NCBI GenBank assembly: GCA_019638185.1
Contig: JAHBUH010000018.1
Location: forward strand, 1 to 64,000
Origin: Leadbetterella sp.
Lineage (GTDB): Bacteria; Bacteroidota; Bacteroidia; Cytophagales; Spirosomataceae
Reading direction: 5' to 3'
DNA length: 64,000 nucleotides
The notes under the pieces are model-generated. The model saw nothing but the letters and a program-made list of their open reading frames with translations. It was not told where the DNA came from and made no database searches. The position numbers and the translations under genes were made by a program. Of this stretch, positions 21,975-31,653 are shown one piece after another. The first letter of the stretch is position 1, and every line of letters begins with the position of its first letter.

Positions 21975-24900
21975 ATGAAACAAATCTATGTCCCCTTTTT
22001 CAGGACATTGCTGCCCCGGCTAGCGGTCCTGATCCCGTTTTTGTTCCTCATTACTTTTAATGCTGACGCCCAGAATGCCGTCACTATTAAAGGGAAAATC
22101 AGCGATGCTTCCGGTGGGATTCCCGGAGCTACCATCCGGATCCAGGGCACGGCACTGGCCACGGCCAGTGATGTTAACGGCAACTACAGCCTGGCCGCCT
22201 CCCTGAAGCCCGGCACGTATACCCTGATGGTTTCTGCCGTCAGTTATTCCGGTTTTTCCAAGGCCATTGAAGTGGGTAACCAGTCGGTGATCACTGTGGA
22301 TGCCACCCTGAAAGACGATATCATGAACCTGGATGAGGTAGTGGTGACCGGCTCTACGGTAAAGGAATCACGCCGGCAGCTGGGTAATGCCATTTCCTCG
22401 GTAAAGGCGGATAAAATAGCCAATGCCGGTAGTTCTAACCTTTCCAGCTCCCTCCAGGGCAAGATTCCCGGAGCACAGATCACCCAAAACTCGGGCGATC
22501 CCGCCGGTGGTGTGACCATCCGGATGAGAGGGGTGAAGTCTATCCTGGGTAGCTCCGATCCCCTGTATGTAATAGACGGGGTGGTGGTGTCTAATGCCAG
22601 TACTAACGTGGCACAGACCGCCTTAAGCGAGCAGATCGGTACGGCGGCGTCTATCGGTACTAACCGGCTGGCGGATATTAACCCCATGGATATTGAGAGC
22701 ATTAACGTGATCAGCGGCGGTGCTGCTGCGGCTCAATACGGTTCCAGGGCAGCTAACGGCGTGGTGATCATCACCACTAAAAAAGGAGCCAGCGGAGCGC
22801 CTAAAGTGAACTTTACCGCCAGCGTCAGCATGAACCAGCTGCGGAAGAAAGTGCCTATCAGCACCTATGGAAAACAGTTTGGTTTTGCCTCTCTGCGGCT
22901 GGCCCCCATCGGTGGGATCAGCGCAGCACAGATTGCAGCTAACCCGGGGGTAACTACCGTGGGCATTGTACGTGACGGGGTAACCACCCAGCTGGCTTCT
23001 AACCTGGTGGATGTTAACCGCTACGATTACCAGGACGAGATCTTCCGGACAGGCCTGGGCACGGAAAACGGCCTTTCGGTGAGCGGCGGAAATGACCGCA
23101 CCTCGTATTTTGCTTCCTTTAACTACAGTAATAATGAAGGGATCATTAAGGGAACCGACTTTGAACGTTACGGACTGCGTACCCGGATAGACCAGAAGCT
23201 GGCTAACTGGGCCAAGTTTTCAGTGGGCATCAGCTATACCAATTCCAATGCCGGAGAAAAGGCGAACGGAAATGTGTTTTACAGCCCTATAAACTCCATA
23301 AACATTTCCAATAACATCTGGGATATCACGAAAAGAGACGCTGCCGGTGACCTGCTGGCGGTAGAGCCTACCCGGGTGAACCCGCTGAGTACCATTGAAG
23401 ATATGACGTTTACCACCAAAGTAAACCGGACCATCAATGACTTCCAGCTTAACCTGACGCCGTTTAAAAACTTTTCTATCGACTGGTTATTTGGTATCGA
23501 TGCCCTTTCACAGGTGGGTAGAGGGTATATTCGTCCTTACCCGTACCAGGCGGCTGCCGGGCTTCCGGCCGAGCGCTATCCTAACGGTTTCGCTTCTACC
23601 AGTAATAACGTGTCTATTTTCTACAATACCGACCTGAACGTAGGCTATTTTACGGATCTTACACCCGATCTTAAGCTAAACCTCCTGGCCGGTTTCAGCT
23701 ACCAGTTCTCGAATACCGACTTCACCCGTGCCAGCGGGGAGAACCTCACGCCTTTCATCGAGTCGCTGGGCGGCGGAGGGACCATCCGGGCGGGGTACGG
23801 CCTGGACCGGTATAACCTGAGCGGGTATTTCGGACAGGCTACGTTTGGATTTAAAAACATAGCGTTCCTGACCGGGGCGGTGCGCAGGGACCGTTCGTCC
23901 AAGTTCTCGCCCGAAGAGGCTAACCAGATCTATCCCAAACTGTCCGGTAGCGTGGTGGTGTCTGACCTGCCCGGCTGGAAAGACGGCGGCATAGGAAATG
24001 CGCTGAGCACCCTGAAGCTCCGGGCTTCCTGGGGACACTCCGGGAACCTCACCGGTATAGGCACGTATGACCGCTTCTGGAAATTCCTGCCGGTGAACTT
24101 CCTGGGACTGAACACCCTGATGCCGGATGCCACCCTGGCTAACCCTTCCGTGAAACCGGAGAGGATGGTGGAAACCGAACTGGGTGCTGATTTTGCATTA
24201 GTAAAAGACCGGATTAACGGTACGTTTACCTATTATAACCAGTCGGTGCGTGACCTGGTGGTACCGGCCGTACGTGCGGCCACTACCGGGGGTACAGCCA
24301 TCATCAATAACGTGGGTAACATGACGAACAAAGGCTTTGAGATCGGCCTGAACGCGGACATTGTGCGGAAGAAAGACCTGACCTGGAACCTCGGCATTAT
24401 CTTTAACCGGAACCGCTCCAAAATTGAGAAACTGGGTACGGGAATCCTGGCCATTAATAACGTAGCCGGTGCGCCGGTGTACCTGATTGAGGGCGAGGCG
24501 CCGTCGCTGTTCTGGGGCGTGCCGTATGCCCGTGATGCCAACGGAAACCTGATCCTGAACGCCCAGGGCTTCCCGCAGCGGGAGAGGGGTGAGCAGAAAG
24601 GTGCCTACTACACGCCGCAGCGGAGTGCCGAAGGCCAGCCTACCGGCAGTAATGTAAACGGCATTATCGGTAATCCGAACCCCGACTGGACGGGCTCACT
24701 GACCAGTGATCTTCGGTACAAAAAACTTGGCTTTACCTTCCTGTTTGATGCCGTGCAGGGAGTAGATGTATTTAACGCCGACTTCCGGACCCGTCAGGGT
24801 GTGGGTATCGGTGAGGTAATGGAGCAGGAAATTAAAGGCGAAGTACCGAGAGGGTATATTTTTGCCAACTACCTGATCGAGGAATGGAGAGTGGATAAGG

Positions 24901-25133
24901 GTTCTTACGTGAAATTAAGAGAGGTGTCACTTTCGTATGACTTACCGGCACTGGGCCGGATTCATAACTGGCGCGTGTCGCTGATCGGAAGAAACCTGGT
25001 GTCGTTTGACAAATACCGCGGTTATGATCCGGAAACCAATGCCGGTGGAAACAGCGACCTGTTCCGGGGAACTGACTTTGGTAATGTTCCGATTCCTAAA
25101 ACGTTCAGATTACAATTAAACGCATCTTTCTAA
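21975..25133 (+). CDS. SusC/RagA-family TonB-linked outer-membrane transporter
   Basis: 1052 residues from ATG 21975. There is a signal peptide (LLPRLAVLIPFLFLITFNADA), a CarboxypepD_reg-like domain (VTIKGKISDASGGIPGATIRI), then the plug with LDEVVVTGSTVKESRRQLG and VRIRG-type MRGVKSILGSSDPLYVIDGV, and a 22-strand barrel ending in LNASF with a C-terminal phenylalanine. It forms a lidded channel with the SusD-like lipoprotein 10 nt downstream and imports a large nutrient using TonB energy. No glycoside hydrolase, protease or anti-sigma/ECF pair is adjacent, so the substrate cannot be guessed. Confidence 0.95.
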   Translation: MKQIYVPFFRTLLPRLAVLIPFLFLITFNADAQNAVTIKGKISDASGGIPGATIRIQGTALATASDVNGNYSLAASLKPGTYTLMVSAVSYSGFSKAIEVGNQSVITVDATLKDDIMNLDEVVVTGSTVKESRRQLGNAISSVKADKIANAGSSNLSSSLQGKIPGAQITQNSGDPAGGVTIRMRGVKSILGSSDPLYVIDGVVVSNASTNVAQTALSEQIGTAASIGTNRLADINPMDIESINVISGGAAAAQYGSRAANGVVIITTKKGASGAPKVNFTASVSMNQLRKKVPISTYGKQFGFASLRLAPIGGISAAQIAANPGVTTVGIVRDGVTTQLASNLVDVNRYDYQDEIFRTGLGTENGLSVSGGNDRTSYFASFNYSNNEGIIKGTDFERYGLRTRIDQKLANWAKFSVGISYTNSNAGEKANGNVFYSPINSINISNNIWDITKRDAAGDLLAVEPTRVNPLSTIEDMTFTTKVNRTINDFQLNLTPFKNFSIDWLFGIDALSQVGRGYIRPYPYQAAAGLPAERYPNGFASTSNNVSIFYNTDLNVGYFTDLTPDLKLNLLAGFSYQFSNTDFTRASGENLTPFIESLGGGGTIRAGYGLDRYNLSGYFGQATFGFKNIAFLTGAVRRDRSSKFSPEEANQIYPKLSGSVVVSDLPGWKDGGIGNALSTLKLRASWGHSGNLTGIGTYDRFWKFLPVNFLGLNTLMPDATLANPSVKPERMVETELGADFALVKDRINGTFTYYNQSVRDLVVPAVRAATTGGTAIINNVGNMTNKGFEIGLNADIVRKKDLTWNLGIIFNRNRSKIEKLGTGILAINNVAGAPVYLIEGEAPSLFWGVPYARDANGNLILNAQGFPQRERGEQKGAYYTPQRSAEGQPTGSNVNGIIGNPNPDWTGSLTSDLRYKKLGFTFLFDAVQGVDVFNADFRTRQGVGIGEVMEQEIKGEVPRGYIFANYLIEEWRVDKGSYVKLREVSLSYDLPALGRIHNWRVSLIGRNLVSFDKYRGYDPETNAGGNSDLFRGTDFGNVPIPKTFRLQLNASF

Positions 25134-25143
25134 ACAATCAATC

Positions 25144-26409
25144 ATGAAAAAAGTAATTATATCAATATTAGGCCTGTTTGTTTTAAGCTCGTGTGAAGAC
25201 ACGTACTTAGACCCTAGCTCTGCCAGTGAGCAGCAGGTGGTGAATAGCCAGAGAGGGCTGATCGCCATGGTAAACGGCCTTCAGGCCAAGTATACGCTTA
25301 CCCGCGCGGGTGCGGTGTATGCGGTGGTGACGGCGGATGGCCTCATTACGAAGTCACTCAGAGTACTCAATGCCGGAAATACCACCGAGGTGGAGCTGGA
25401 AGCGGGCGGTGGCGCCCTGCTGAATTCCAATGCCATGGTGAACTCGCTTTGGAATCAATGCCACCTGGTGAAATCCAATGCCGACCTGGTCATTAAAAAT
25501 ATTAACAATGCCCCGGATCCGGCCGTAAGGTCAGGCATCCTTTCCGCCGCCCATTTATACCGCGGGCTGGCTTTAGGTACCCTGGCTACGTTTTGGGAAA
25601 GTGCGCCTATCCAGGTGATGGTAAACGCGCCGTTTGTGAGCCGCCAGGAGGTACTGAAGGAGGCTATTAAGACCCTGGAAGCCGGTGCTGCCGCCTATGC
25701 GGCACAGGCGCCGTCTGCCGCCTTTACCACCCAGGTGAATTCCAGCGTGGATATCCTTAATTCTACGTATGCCCTGATAGCCCGGTATAACCTGATGCTG
25801 GGCAATAACGATGCGGCCCTGGCGGCAGCTGACCGGGTGAACCTGGCGGCAAAAAGCGGCTTCGGGTACAATGATAATGCGCAAAATCCGCTGTTTTTCA
25901 GTACATTCGGTAATACGAACGTGACGGATCTGCTGGCCAATTTCGGATTACCAAGCGGGCTGACCGCATCGGATGCGGATAAGCGTAAAGCCTTTTATTA
26001 TAACACCACGGCCGGCCAGAACTCGGCCCGCGCCAGCTTCTTTACCTCAAACAGCGCGCCAATCCCGGTATACCTGCCCGGTGAGATCCTCCTGATCAAA
26101 GCCGAGGCCCAGGCACGGAAGGGTGCGGCGGCGGCGGCCATCACCGAACTGAATAAGGTGCTGACCAAAACCACGGATTCCTGGGGAATAGGGGCTTCCG
26201 GAGCGGCTTACAGCGGTGCCCAAACCGCCGATGCCGTGCTGGCCGAGATCTTTAAACAGCGGCAGATAGAGCTGCTCTTCTCCGGCCAGCGCCTGGAAGA
26301 CAGCCGCCGGTTTAACCGCCCGGCCACGGAAAGAACCCGGAACTGGTTCCCTTATCCGCTGTTTGAGAGAAATAATAACAGTGCCACGCCGGTAGACCCG
26401 GCCCGGTAA
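25144..26409 (+). CDS. SusD/RagB-family nutrient-binding lipoprotein
   Basis: 421 residues. The type II signal peptide (KVIISILGLFVLSSC) has its lipid-anchoring cysteine at residue 17. TPR-rich helices follow, with the SusD C-terminal signature IFKQRQIELLFSGQRLEDSRRF. It starts 10 nt after the SusC stop, the standard arrangement of a lid and its transporter. It is shorter than typical SusD (500-600 residues), as in the SusD-like_2 type subgroup. Substrate unknown. A 104-bp palindrome begins 25 nt after its stop. Confidence 0.93.
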   Translation: MKKVIISILGLFVLSSCEDTYLDPSSASEQQVVNSQRGLIAMVNGLQAKYTLTRAGAVYAVVTADGLITKSLRVLNAGNTTEVELEAGGGALLNSNAMVNSLWNQCHLVKSNADLVIKNINNAPDPAVRSGILSAAHLYRGLALGTLATFWESAPIQVMVNAPFVSRQEVLKEAIKTLEAGAAAYAAQAPSAAFTTQVNSSVDILNSTYALIARYNLMLGNNDAALAAADRVNLAAKSGFGYNDNAQNPLFFSTFGNTNVTDLLANFGLPSGLTASDADKRKAFYYNTTAGQNSARASFFTSNSAPIPVYLPGEILLIKAEAQARKGAAAAAITELNKVLTKTTDSWGIGASGAAYSGAQTADAVLAEIFKQRQIELLFSGQRLEDSRRFNRPATERTRNWFPYPLFERNNNSATPVDPAR

Positions 26410-26434
26410 GGCCTGAAGGCTGCCCGGCAGAACG

Positions 26435-26538
26435 GATGTCCGGAAAGTACACGAAATGAAACGTCAGGAATGAAACCCGCGGGATAACCCCGGGCGGATT
26501 TCGAAAACCACGTGACATTTGGTGTATTTCCGGACATC
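26435..26538. repeat. 104-bp imperfect palindrome between susD-like and corA
   Basis: The left arm starts GATGTCCGGAAAGTACAC (26435-26452). The right arm ends GTGTATTTCCGGACATC (26522-26538); the outer arms match except for one bulged G. Pairing continues inward (AAATG/CATTT, ACGT/ACGT, then GAAA-CCGC against GCGG-ATTTC with a few bulges) to a GC-rich core around CCCGCGGG-ATAA-CCCCGGG. As RNA it would fold into one long hairpin. It could be a terminator for susCD, a regulatory leader of corA, or a non-autonomous mobile repeat. Confidence 0.7.
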
Positions 26539-26574
26539 TTCTTATAATTTAGCGGCTGAACTGACTGAACACGT

Positions 26575-27639
26575 ATGTCAAAAAATAAGAAGCACCTCCG
26601 TAAGGCCTACACTTCGCCGGGCTCGCTCATTTATGTAGGCAAGGAAAGCCGGGAGAAGGTGGAGGTGAAATCCATCCGGTTTAACGAATCCGTGATAGAA
26701 GAACAAACGCTGCAGAAGCCCTTCCCGATGCCGGCCGCGGGCTCTTCTTTTGTCCACTGGGTGAACGTCAGCGGGCTGCACGATGTAAAGCTGATGGAAA
26801 ACCTGGGCAAAGCCTTTCAGTTTCACCCCCTGCTGATGGAAGATGTGCTGAATACCTACTCCAAGGCCAGGATGGAGCACTTCGGCGACCGCCATATTTT
26901 TGTGATGCTGAAAATGCTTCGCTGGAATGCGCAGGCCCGGGAGACCGATGCCGAGCATGTGGCCCTGGTGCTGGGCGAAAACTACGTGGTAAGCTTCCAG
27001 GAAGCCGGCAGGTCTGATGTGTTCAGCCCGGTGGAAGAGCGCCTGAAGACCTCCGTAGGCAAGACCCGGCGGGGTAAATCGGATTACCTCTTCTATACCC
27101 TGTGCGATGTGATCGTGGATAGCTACTACCTGCTGCTGGAAGATTTCAGCGAAAAGCTGGAAGAAACGGAGCTGCGGGTGATTGAAAATCCCGGAGCGGT
27201 AGAACAGAAGACCCTGTATGCGCTTCGGCGTGAGCTGCTGACCATCCGGAAGGCCGTTTCACCCCTGCGGGAGATCTTTTCCACCCTTACCCGTGATGAC
27301 TCCCCCCTGATCCATGAATCTACCGATATCTACTTCCGCGATATTTATGATCACGTGCTGCAGGTGCTGGAGATCATTGATTCTTACCGCGAGATGATAG
27401 AAAATATCCAGAATATTTACCTGAATAACCTGAGCCATAAAATGAATGCGGTGATGAAAACGCTGACCGTGTTTACGGCCATTTTTATGCCGCTGACGTT
27501 TATTGTGGGGATTTACGGGATGAATTTTGAGAACATGCCTGAACTGAGGCAGCCTAACGGCTACTTTTATACGCTGGGAGGCATGGCGCTGCTGGGCCTG
27601 GGGTTATGGATTTATTTCAAATGGAAGAAATATATGTAG
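26575..27639 (+). CDS. corA: Magnesium/cobalt transporter CorA
   Basis: 354 residues. A large N-terminal cytoplasmic domain with the CorA features FQFHPLLMEDVLN and a long coiled stalk leads to two C-terminal TM helices. The hallmark GMN motif is in GIYGMNFENMPEL, directly after TM1. Residues about 290-325 form TM1 (VFTAIFMPLTFIVGIYG) and 330-350 TM2. It forms a homopentameric channel for Mg2+ uptake. A single gene preceded by the long palindrome. Confidence 0.95.
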   Translation: MSKNKKHLRKAYTSPGSLIYVGKESREKVEVKSIRFNESVIEEQTLQKPFPMPAAGSSFVHWVNVSGLHDVKLMENLGKAFQFHPLLMEDVLNTYSKARMEHFGDRHIFVMLKMLRWNAQARETDAEHVALVLGENYVVSFQEAGRSDVFSPVEERLKTSVGKTRRGKSDYLFYTLCDVIVDSYYLLLEDFSEKLEETELRVIENPGAVEQKTLYALRRELLTIRKAVSPLREIFSTLTRDDSPLIHESTDIYFRDIYDHVLQVLEIIDSYREMIENIQNIYLNNLSHKMNAVMKTLTVFTAIFMPLTFIVGIYGMNFENMPELRQPNGYFYTLGGMALLGLGLWIYFKWKKYM

Positions 27640-27647
27640 ATTTTTCT

Positions 27648-27655
27648 TATTTTTG
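27648..27655 (+). promoter_or_regulatory. -7 promoter element of the helicase gene
   Basis: TATTTTTG, an exact TAnnTTTG match just after the corA stop. Predicted start is near 27659, 19 nt before the ATG at 27678. Confidence 0.45.
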
Positions 27656-27677
27656 CTTTATCAAATCCTTATAAACA

Positions 27678-29939
27678 ATGAATACCACACTTACGCAGTA
27701 TGTTTCGAGGTACATTAACCAGACCCATCGCTCTGTTTTTCTGACCGGCAAGGCCGGCACCGGGAAAACCACCCTGCTGAAAGAGATCCTGGCCCAAACG
27801 CACAAAAACGCGGTAGTAGTGGCCCCCACGGGCATTGCGGCGCTGAATGCCGGCGGTGTCACGGTTCATTCCATGTTCCAGTTGCCTTTCGGGGCCTTTG
27901 TACCGGACGATAACGTTAGCCCGCTGTTTGGCGATCAGCTGAAAGTAGAAACCCGGAGCTCACTGGTGCGGCATTTCCGGATGAACGGCACGCGGCAGTC
28001 GGTGATCCGGAATATGGAACTGCTGGTGATTGACGAGGTCAGTATGCTCCGGGCTGACCTCCTGGATGCCGTGGATTTTATGCTGCAGCGGATCCGGCGA
28101 AACCAGCAGCCCTTCGGTGGGGTGCAGGTGCTGTTTATCGGTGATCTCCTGCAGCTACCGCCCATCGTGAAGCCCGAAGAGTGGCAGATCCTCCGGAAAT
28201 ACTATAACTCGCCTTTCTTTTTTGATGCCCAGGTAATCCGTAACAGCCCGCCGGTACACGTGGAGCTGGAGAAGGTGCACCGCCAGCAGAACGAAGACTT
28301 CATCCGGATCCTGAATAACCTGCGGCATAACCGGATCAGTGCTGAGGATATCACGGCGCTGAACCGGCACCACCGGCCGGATTTTGATATCCGTAAGGCC
28401 GAAGGCTACATTACGCTGACCACCCATAATGCAGACGCCGACCAGCGGAATGCGGAGGCCCTGAACGACCTGGAAGGTCACGAAACGGTGTTCTCGCCGG
28501 AGGTGGTGGGCGATTTCCCGGAACGGATCTTCCCTATGGAGGCCGATCTCCACCTGAAAACCGGGGCGCAGGTGATGTTTATCAAAAATGACCTCTCGCC
28601 GGAAAAACGGTATTATAACGGGAAGATCGGGCATATCAAAAGCCTGGAAGAGGGACAGGTGGTCGTGGAGTTCCGGGAAGAGAAGAAAACGCTCCAGGTG
28701 GATAAGTACGAGTGGAAGAATATCCGGTACACGGTGAGCTCCATGACCAAGGCCATTGAAGAGGAAGTACTGGGTACTTATACGCAGTTTCCCCTGAAGC
28801 TGGCCTGGGCCATTACCGTACACAAGAGCCAGGGCCTGACCTTTGATAAGGCGGTGCTGGATGTTTCGCGGGCTTTTGCCCCGGGCCAGGCCTATGTGGC
28901 GCTCAGCCGGCTGCGCAGCCTGGAAGGGCTGGTGCTGCTAAAGCCTTTCCCGGCATCGGTGATCCCTTCGGATAACCACGTGAGGGAGTATTCCAAAACC
29001 CGTACGCCCGAGGAAGCCCTGCGCGATGAGCTGGATACCGAAACGGTCAAATACCTGTCTGATCGCCTGCGATCCAGTTTTGACCTGGAAGTAATGTGCC
29101 AGGAGTGGCGGAACCATAAATTTTCCTACGATTCCGAGCTACCTAATTCTCCCAAACGGCAGTTTCAGCCCTGGGCCGAAGAGCAGTTCCGGAAGATCCG
29201 CGAGATCCAGGAGCCTTCGCGGAAGTTTGGCCGGCTGCTCCTGAAAATCCTGTCGGAGGAGAAAACCGATATCGCCTACCTGGAAGAACGCTGCCATACG
29301 GCCTTCACTTACTTTTCCGAAGTGCTCTTTTCCGTGCATTACGAGCTGTTGAAAAAAATGGAAGAAGTGACCCGGCTGAAACGCATGAAGGCCCTTTTTG
29401 AGGAGCTGGTGGTGCTGGATGACGTGACTACGGCAGCCGTTTTGCGGCTCCTGCGCAGCCGGAGATGGCTGGAGGCGGTGATCAGCGGTAGCGAGATATC
29501 CCGGGAATTCCTGGAGTCGGATGAAGTGCGGAAATACAAGCAAAACCTGGTCAGCCGGGTGAAAGAGGAGGTGAGGTCCACGCAGTTTATCCCGGATGAG
29601 GAGGATACCGGCTACTATACGGCGCCGTCCAGGAAGAAAAAGACCCTGGCCCAGAAGAATACCACGGATGAAACCTTTGACGCCTGGAAGGTGCACGGCT
29701 CGGTGAGTGAAGTGGCCCGGGCCCGGAAGCTCACGGAATCTACCGTTTATGGCCACCTGCTGAAGCTGGTGATCCTGGGGCGGGTGAGCGCGGAAGATGT
29801 GCTGGGGGCGGAACGGAACCGGGAGATGTGCGCCGTGCTGCTGGATCACCCGGCAAAAACCAATACGGAGATCCGGGAGATCACCGGCTACAAATATTCT
29901 TTTGAGGAGCTGCGTATAGCGCGGGCAGGGCTGGAATAA
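27678..29939 (+). CDS. PIF1/RecD2-type DNA helicase with C-terminal HTH domain
   Basis: 753 residues. Superfamily 1B helicase motifs: FLTGKAGTGKTTLLKEI (Walker A), VIDEVSMLRADLLD (Walker B, DEVS), LFIGDLLQLPPI (motif III, GD-QL), TVHKSQGLTFDKAVLD (motif V) and YVALSRLRSLEGLVLL (motif VI). A long linker leads to a helix-turn-helix domain at about 650-750 (WKVHGSVSEVARARKLTEST), as in the helicases carrying an HTH_40-type tail. It unwinds DNA 5' to 3'; in eukaryotes Pif1 handles G-quadruplexes and replication barriers. The next gene follows 40 nt later. Confidence 0.9.
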   Translation: MNTTLTQYVSRYINQTHRSVFLTGKAGTGKTTLLKEILAQTHKNAVVVAPTGIAALNAGGVTVHSMFQLPFGAFVPDDNVSPLFGDQLKVETRSSLVRHFRMNGTRQSVIRNMELLVIDEVSMLRADLLDAVDFMLQRIRRNQQPFGGVQVLFIGDLLQLPPIVKPEEWQILRKYYNSPFFFDAQVIRNSPPVHVELEKVHRQQNEDFIRILNNLRHNRISAEDITALNRHHRPDFDIRKAEGYITLTTHNADADQRNAEALNDLEGHETVFSPEVVGDFPERIFPMEADLHLKTGAQVMFIKNDLSPEKRYYNGKIGHIKSLEEGQVVVEFREEKKTLQVDKYEWKNIRYTVSSMTKAIEEEVLGTYTQFPLKLAWAITVHKSQGLTFDKAVLDVSRAFAPGQAYVALSRLRSLEGLVLLKPFPASVIPSDNHVREYSKTRTPEEALRDELDTETVKYLSDRLRSSFDLEVMCQEWRNHKFSYDSELPNSPKRQFQPWAEEQFRKIREIQEPSRKFGRLLLKILSEEKTDIAYLEERCHTAFTYFSEVLFSVHYELLKKMEEVTRLKRMKALFEELVVLDDVTTAAVLRLLRSRRWLEAVISGSEISREFLESDEVRKYKQNLVSRVKEEVRSTQFIPDEEDTGYYTAPSRKKKTLAQKNTTDETFDAWKVHGSVSEVARARKLTESTVYGHLLKLVILGRVSAEDVLGAERNREMCAVLLDHPAKTNTEIREITGYKYSFEELRIARAGLE

Positions 29940-29979
29940 TACTTGACATGAGCGGGGGAAGGCCGTAAATTGCACACCT

Positions 29980-31056
29980 ATGTATGCATCCCTGGTCAAA
30001 CCGGATACTTTGGCACCGCGTGAGCTGGATCTTTTCCTCGAAAAAGGCTGGTTTCGCCTGGGGACAGGCCTGTTTACCACCAGCTTTCTGACCTTCGAGG
30101 ATACCTTATTTGATACGTTCTGGTTAAGAGTAAACCTGTCTGAATTTCAACCTTCGCGCTCGCAGCGGGAGATCCTGAAAAAGATCTCCGGTTTACGGGT
30201 GACGGCCGGAAGGGCGGTCCTTACCGAAGAAAAGGAAGTGCTTTTTGGAAAATACAGGGAAAGCGTGAGCTTTCAGCCGGCCAAGAATCTGGCGGGGCTG
30301 CTGTCAGACCCCGGAGCCCTGTTTGATACGCAGGAGGTTTGTATCTATGACGGTGAGCGCCTGGTGGCCTGTGGTATTTTTGACCTGGGGGAAAGCAGCG
30401 CCGAGGGTATTGTGAGTTTTTTTGACCCTGATTACCGGCGACTCAGCCCGGGGAAAGCCCTGGTGTTGCATAAAATCATGTTTTGTAAGGAAAGGGGAGT
30501 GAAGTGGTTTTACCCGGGTTATGTGGTGCCGGGTTACCCGCGGTTTGATTATAAGCTGGATATTTCACGGGAAGATTCGGAATATTATGACATTACGATG
30601 AGTGAATGGCGCGATATCCGGGAGCTGGAAGTGAAAACGCAGCCTCTTTCCCGGATGGTGACCGCACTGATCCACCTGGAGGGCCTGCTGCATTCTTTCG
30701 GGTTTGAGCAGTTCCGGCTGATGAAATACCGTTTTTACGATATCATGCTGGACCCGGTCTATAAAGAATATAACCTGCTGACCTATCCTTATTTCATTCA
30801 TTGTTTTGCCAATTCCAGCCTGGAAGAGGTGGTGATTGTGTTCGATACCTTCACTATGAGCTACAAGCTGCTGGTCTGCCATAAGATGTTCCAGATCTCT
30901 TTCCCGCCGGAAGGAGACGATTATTTTTCCACTTTCCTGCTGCGCGAGGCCAAAGTGGTTTTCCAAGAGAAAAACCCGTTTAATTTTATGTTTGGCCTGC
31001 ATGAGATCCTGAAGCGGCGCACTCCGACCGATGTGATGCGGGAGCAGGAGAAATGA
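29980..31056 (+). CDS. Arginyl-tRNA-protein transferase-like GNAT-fold protein
   Basis: 358 residues. The N-terminal half resembles the ATE/Bpt N-end-rule aminoacyl transferases: LFLEKGWFRLGTGLFTTSF and a GNAT-like middle IYDGERLVACGIFDLGESSA followed by SFFDPDYRRLSPGKALVLHK and WFYPGYVVPGYPRFDYKL, very close to the conserved YDP..S.G......I and YYYLGYYI segments of Bpt. The C-terminal 150 residues are a Bacteroidota-specific extension. The family transfers Arg or Leu from tRNA to protein N-termini for degradation; activity here is inferred. Confidence 0.75.
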   Translation: MYASLVKPDTLAPRELDLFLEKGWFRLGTGLFTTSFLTFEDTLFDTFWLRVNLSEFQPSRSQREILKKISGLRVTAGRAVLTEEKEVLFGKYRESVSFQPAKNLAGLLSDPGALFDTQEVCIYDGERLVACGIFDLGESSAEGIVSFFDPDYRRLSPGKALVLHKIMFCKERGVKWFYPGYVVPGYPRFDYKLDISREDSEYYDITMSEWRDIRELEVKTQPLSRMVTALIHLEGLLHSFGFEQFRLMKYRFYDIMLDPVYKEYNLLTYPYFIHCFANSSLEEVVIVFDTFTMSYKLLVCHKMFQISFPPEGDDYFSTFLLREAKVVFQEKNPFNFMFGLHEILKRRTPTDVMREQEK

Positions 31057-31185
31057 GGCCGCGAGCGAACTAAACCTATGACCGGCCATGTTAAAAATAA
31101 GGCAGGCGTTTCTGTTTAGGGCTTTAGAAATGATGGGATTCCGGGAACGCCGCCGCAGTTTGTGATTTTTTGAATATCTTGCAGA

Positions 31186-31650
31186 ATGATTTCGGAATTC
31201 GGGTACATATTGCTGTTTATCCTGGGGGCTATTCTCCTGGTGATGGTGGTACTGGGTATCTCCCGGCTGCTGCGTCCTGACCGGCCGGGGGTGGAGAAAA
31301 ATGCCGTGTACGAATCCGGCGAGCTGCCCCACGGCGATGCCCGGCTCTCTTTCAATATCCGTTTTTACATAGTGGCCATTATTTTTATCCTTTTTGACGT
31401 GGAGCTGGTGTTGCTTTTCCCCTGGTCTACCGTTTTCGGGGATGTGGCCCTGCTGGAAAGGGAAGGAACAGCCTGGCTGTGGTTTGCGGGCCTGGAAATG
31501 CTGATTTTTATAGGCGTACTGGCCCTGGGGTTAGTGTATGTATGGCGGAAAGGCCACCTGGACTGGGTGCTGCCGGAGAACAAAACGGAGGAGTTCCGGT
31601 CACCGGTGCCGCCCCGGTTATATGACGAGATCAATAAGAAATACGGTTAA
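31186..31650 (+). CDS. nuoA: NADH-quinone oxidoreductase subunit A
   Basis: 154 residues with three TM helices (about 4-24, 62-84, 92-112). The conserved subunit A segment is YESGELPHGDARLSFNIRFY, where the glutamate and cysteine-equivalent region of the quinone-channel loop lie, followed by FILFDVELVLLFPW. It is part of the membrane arm of complex I. The C-terminal extension VLPENKTEEFRSPVPPRLYD is longer than in E. coli. The gap to nuoB is filled entirely by a 63-bp heptad array. Confidence 0.93.
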   Translation: MISEFGYILLFILGAILLVMVVLGISRLLRPDRPGVEKNAVYESGELPHGDARLSFNIRFYIVAIIFILFDVELVLLFPWSTVFGDVALLEREGTAWLWFAGLEMLIFIGVLALGLVYVWRKGHLDWVLPENKTEEFRSPVPPRLYDEINKKYG

Positions 31651-31653
31651 ATT

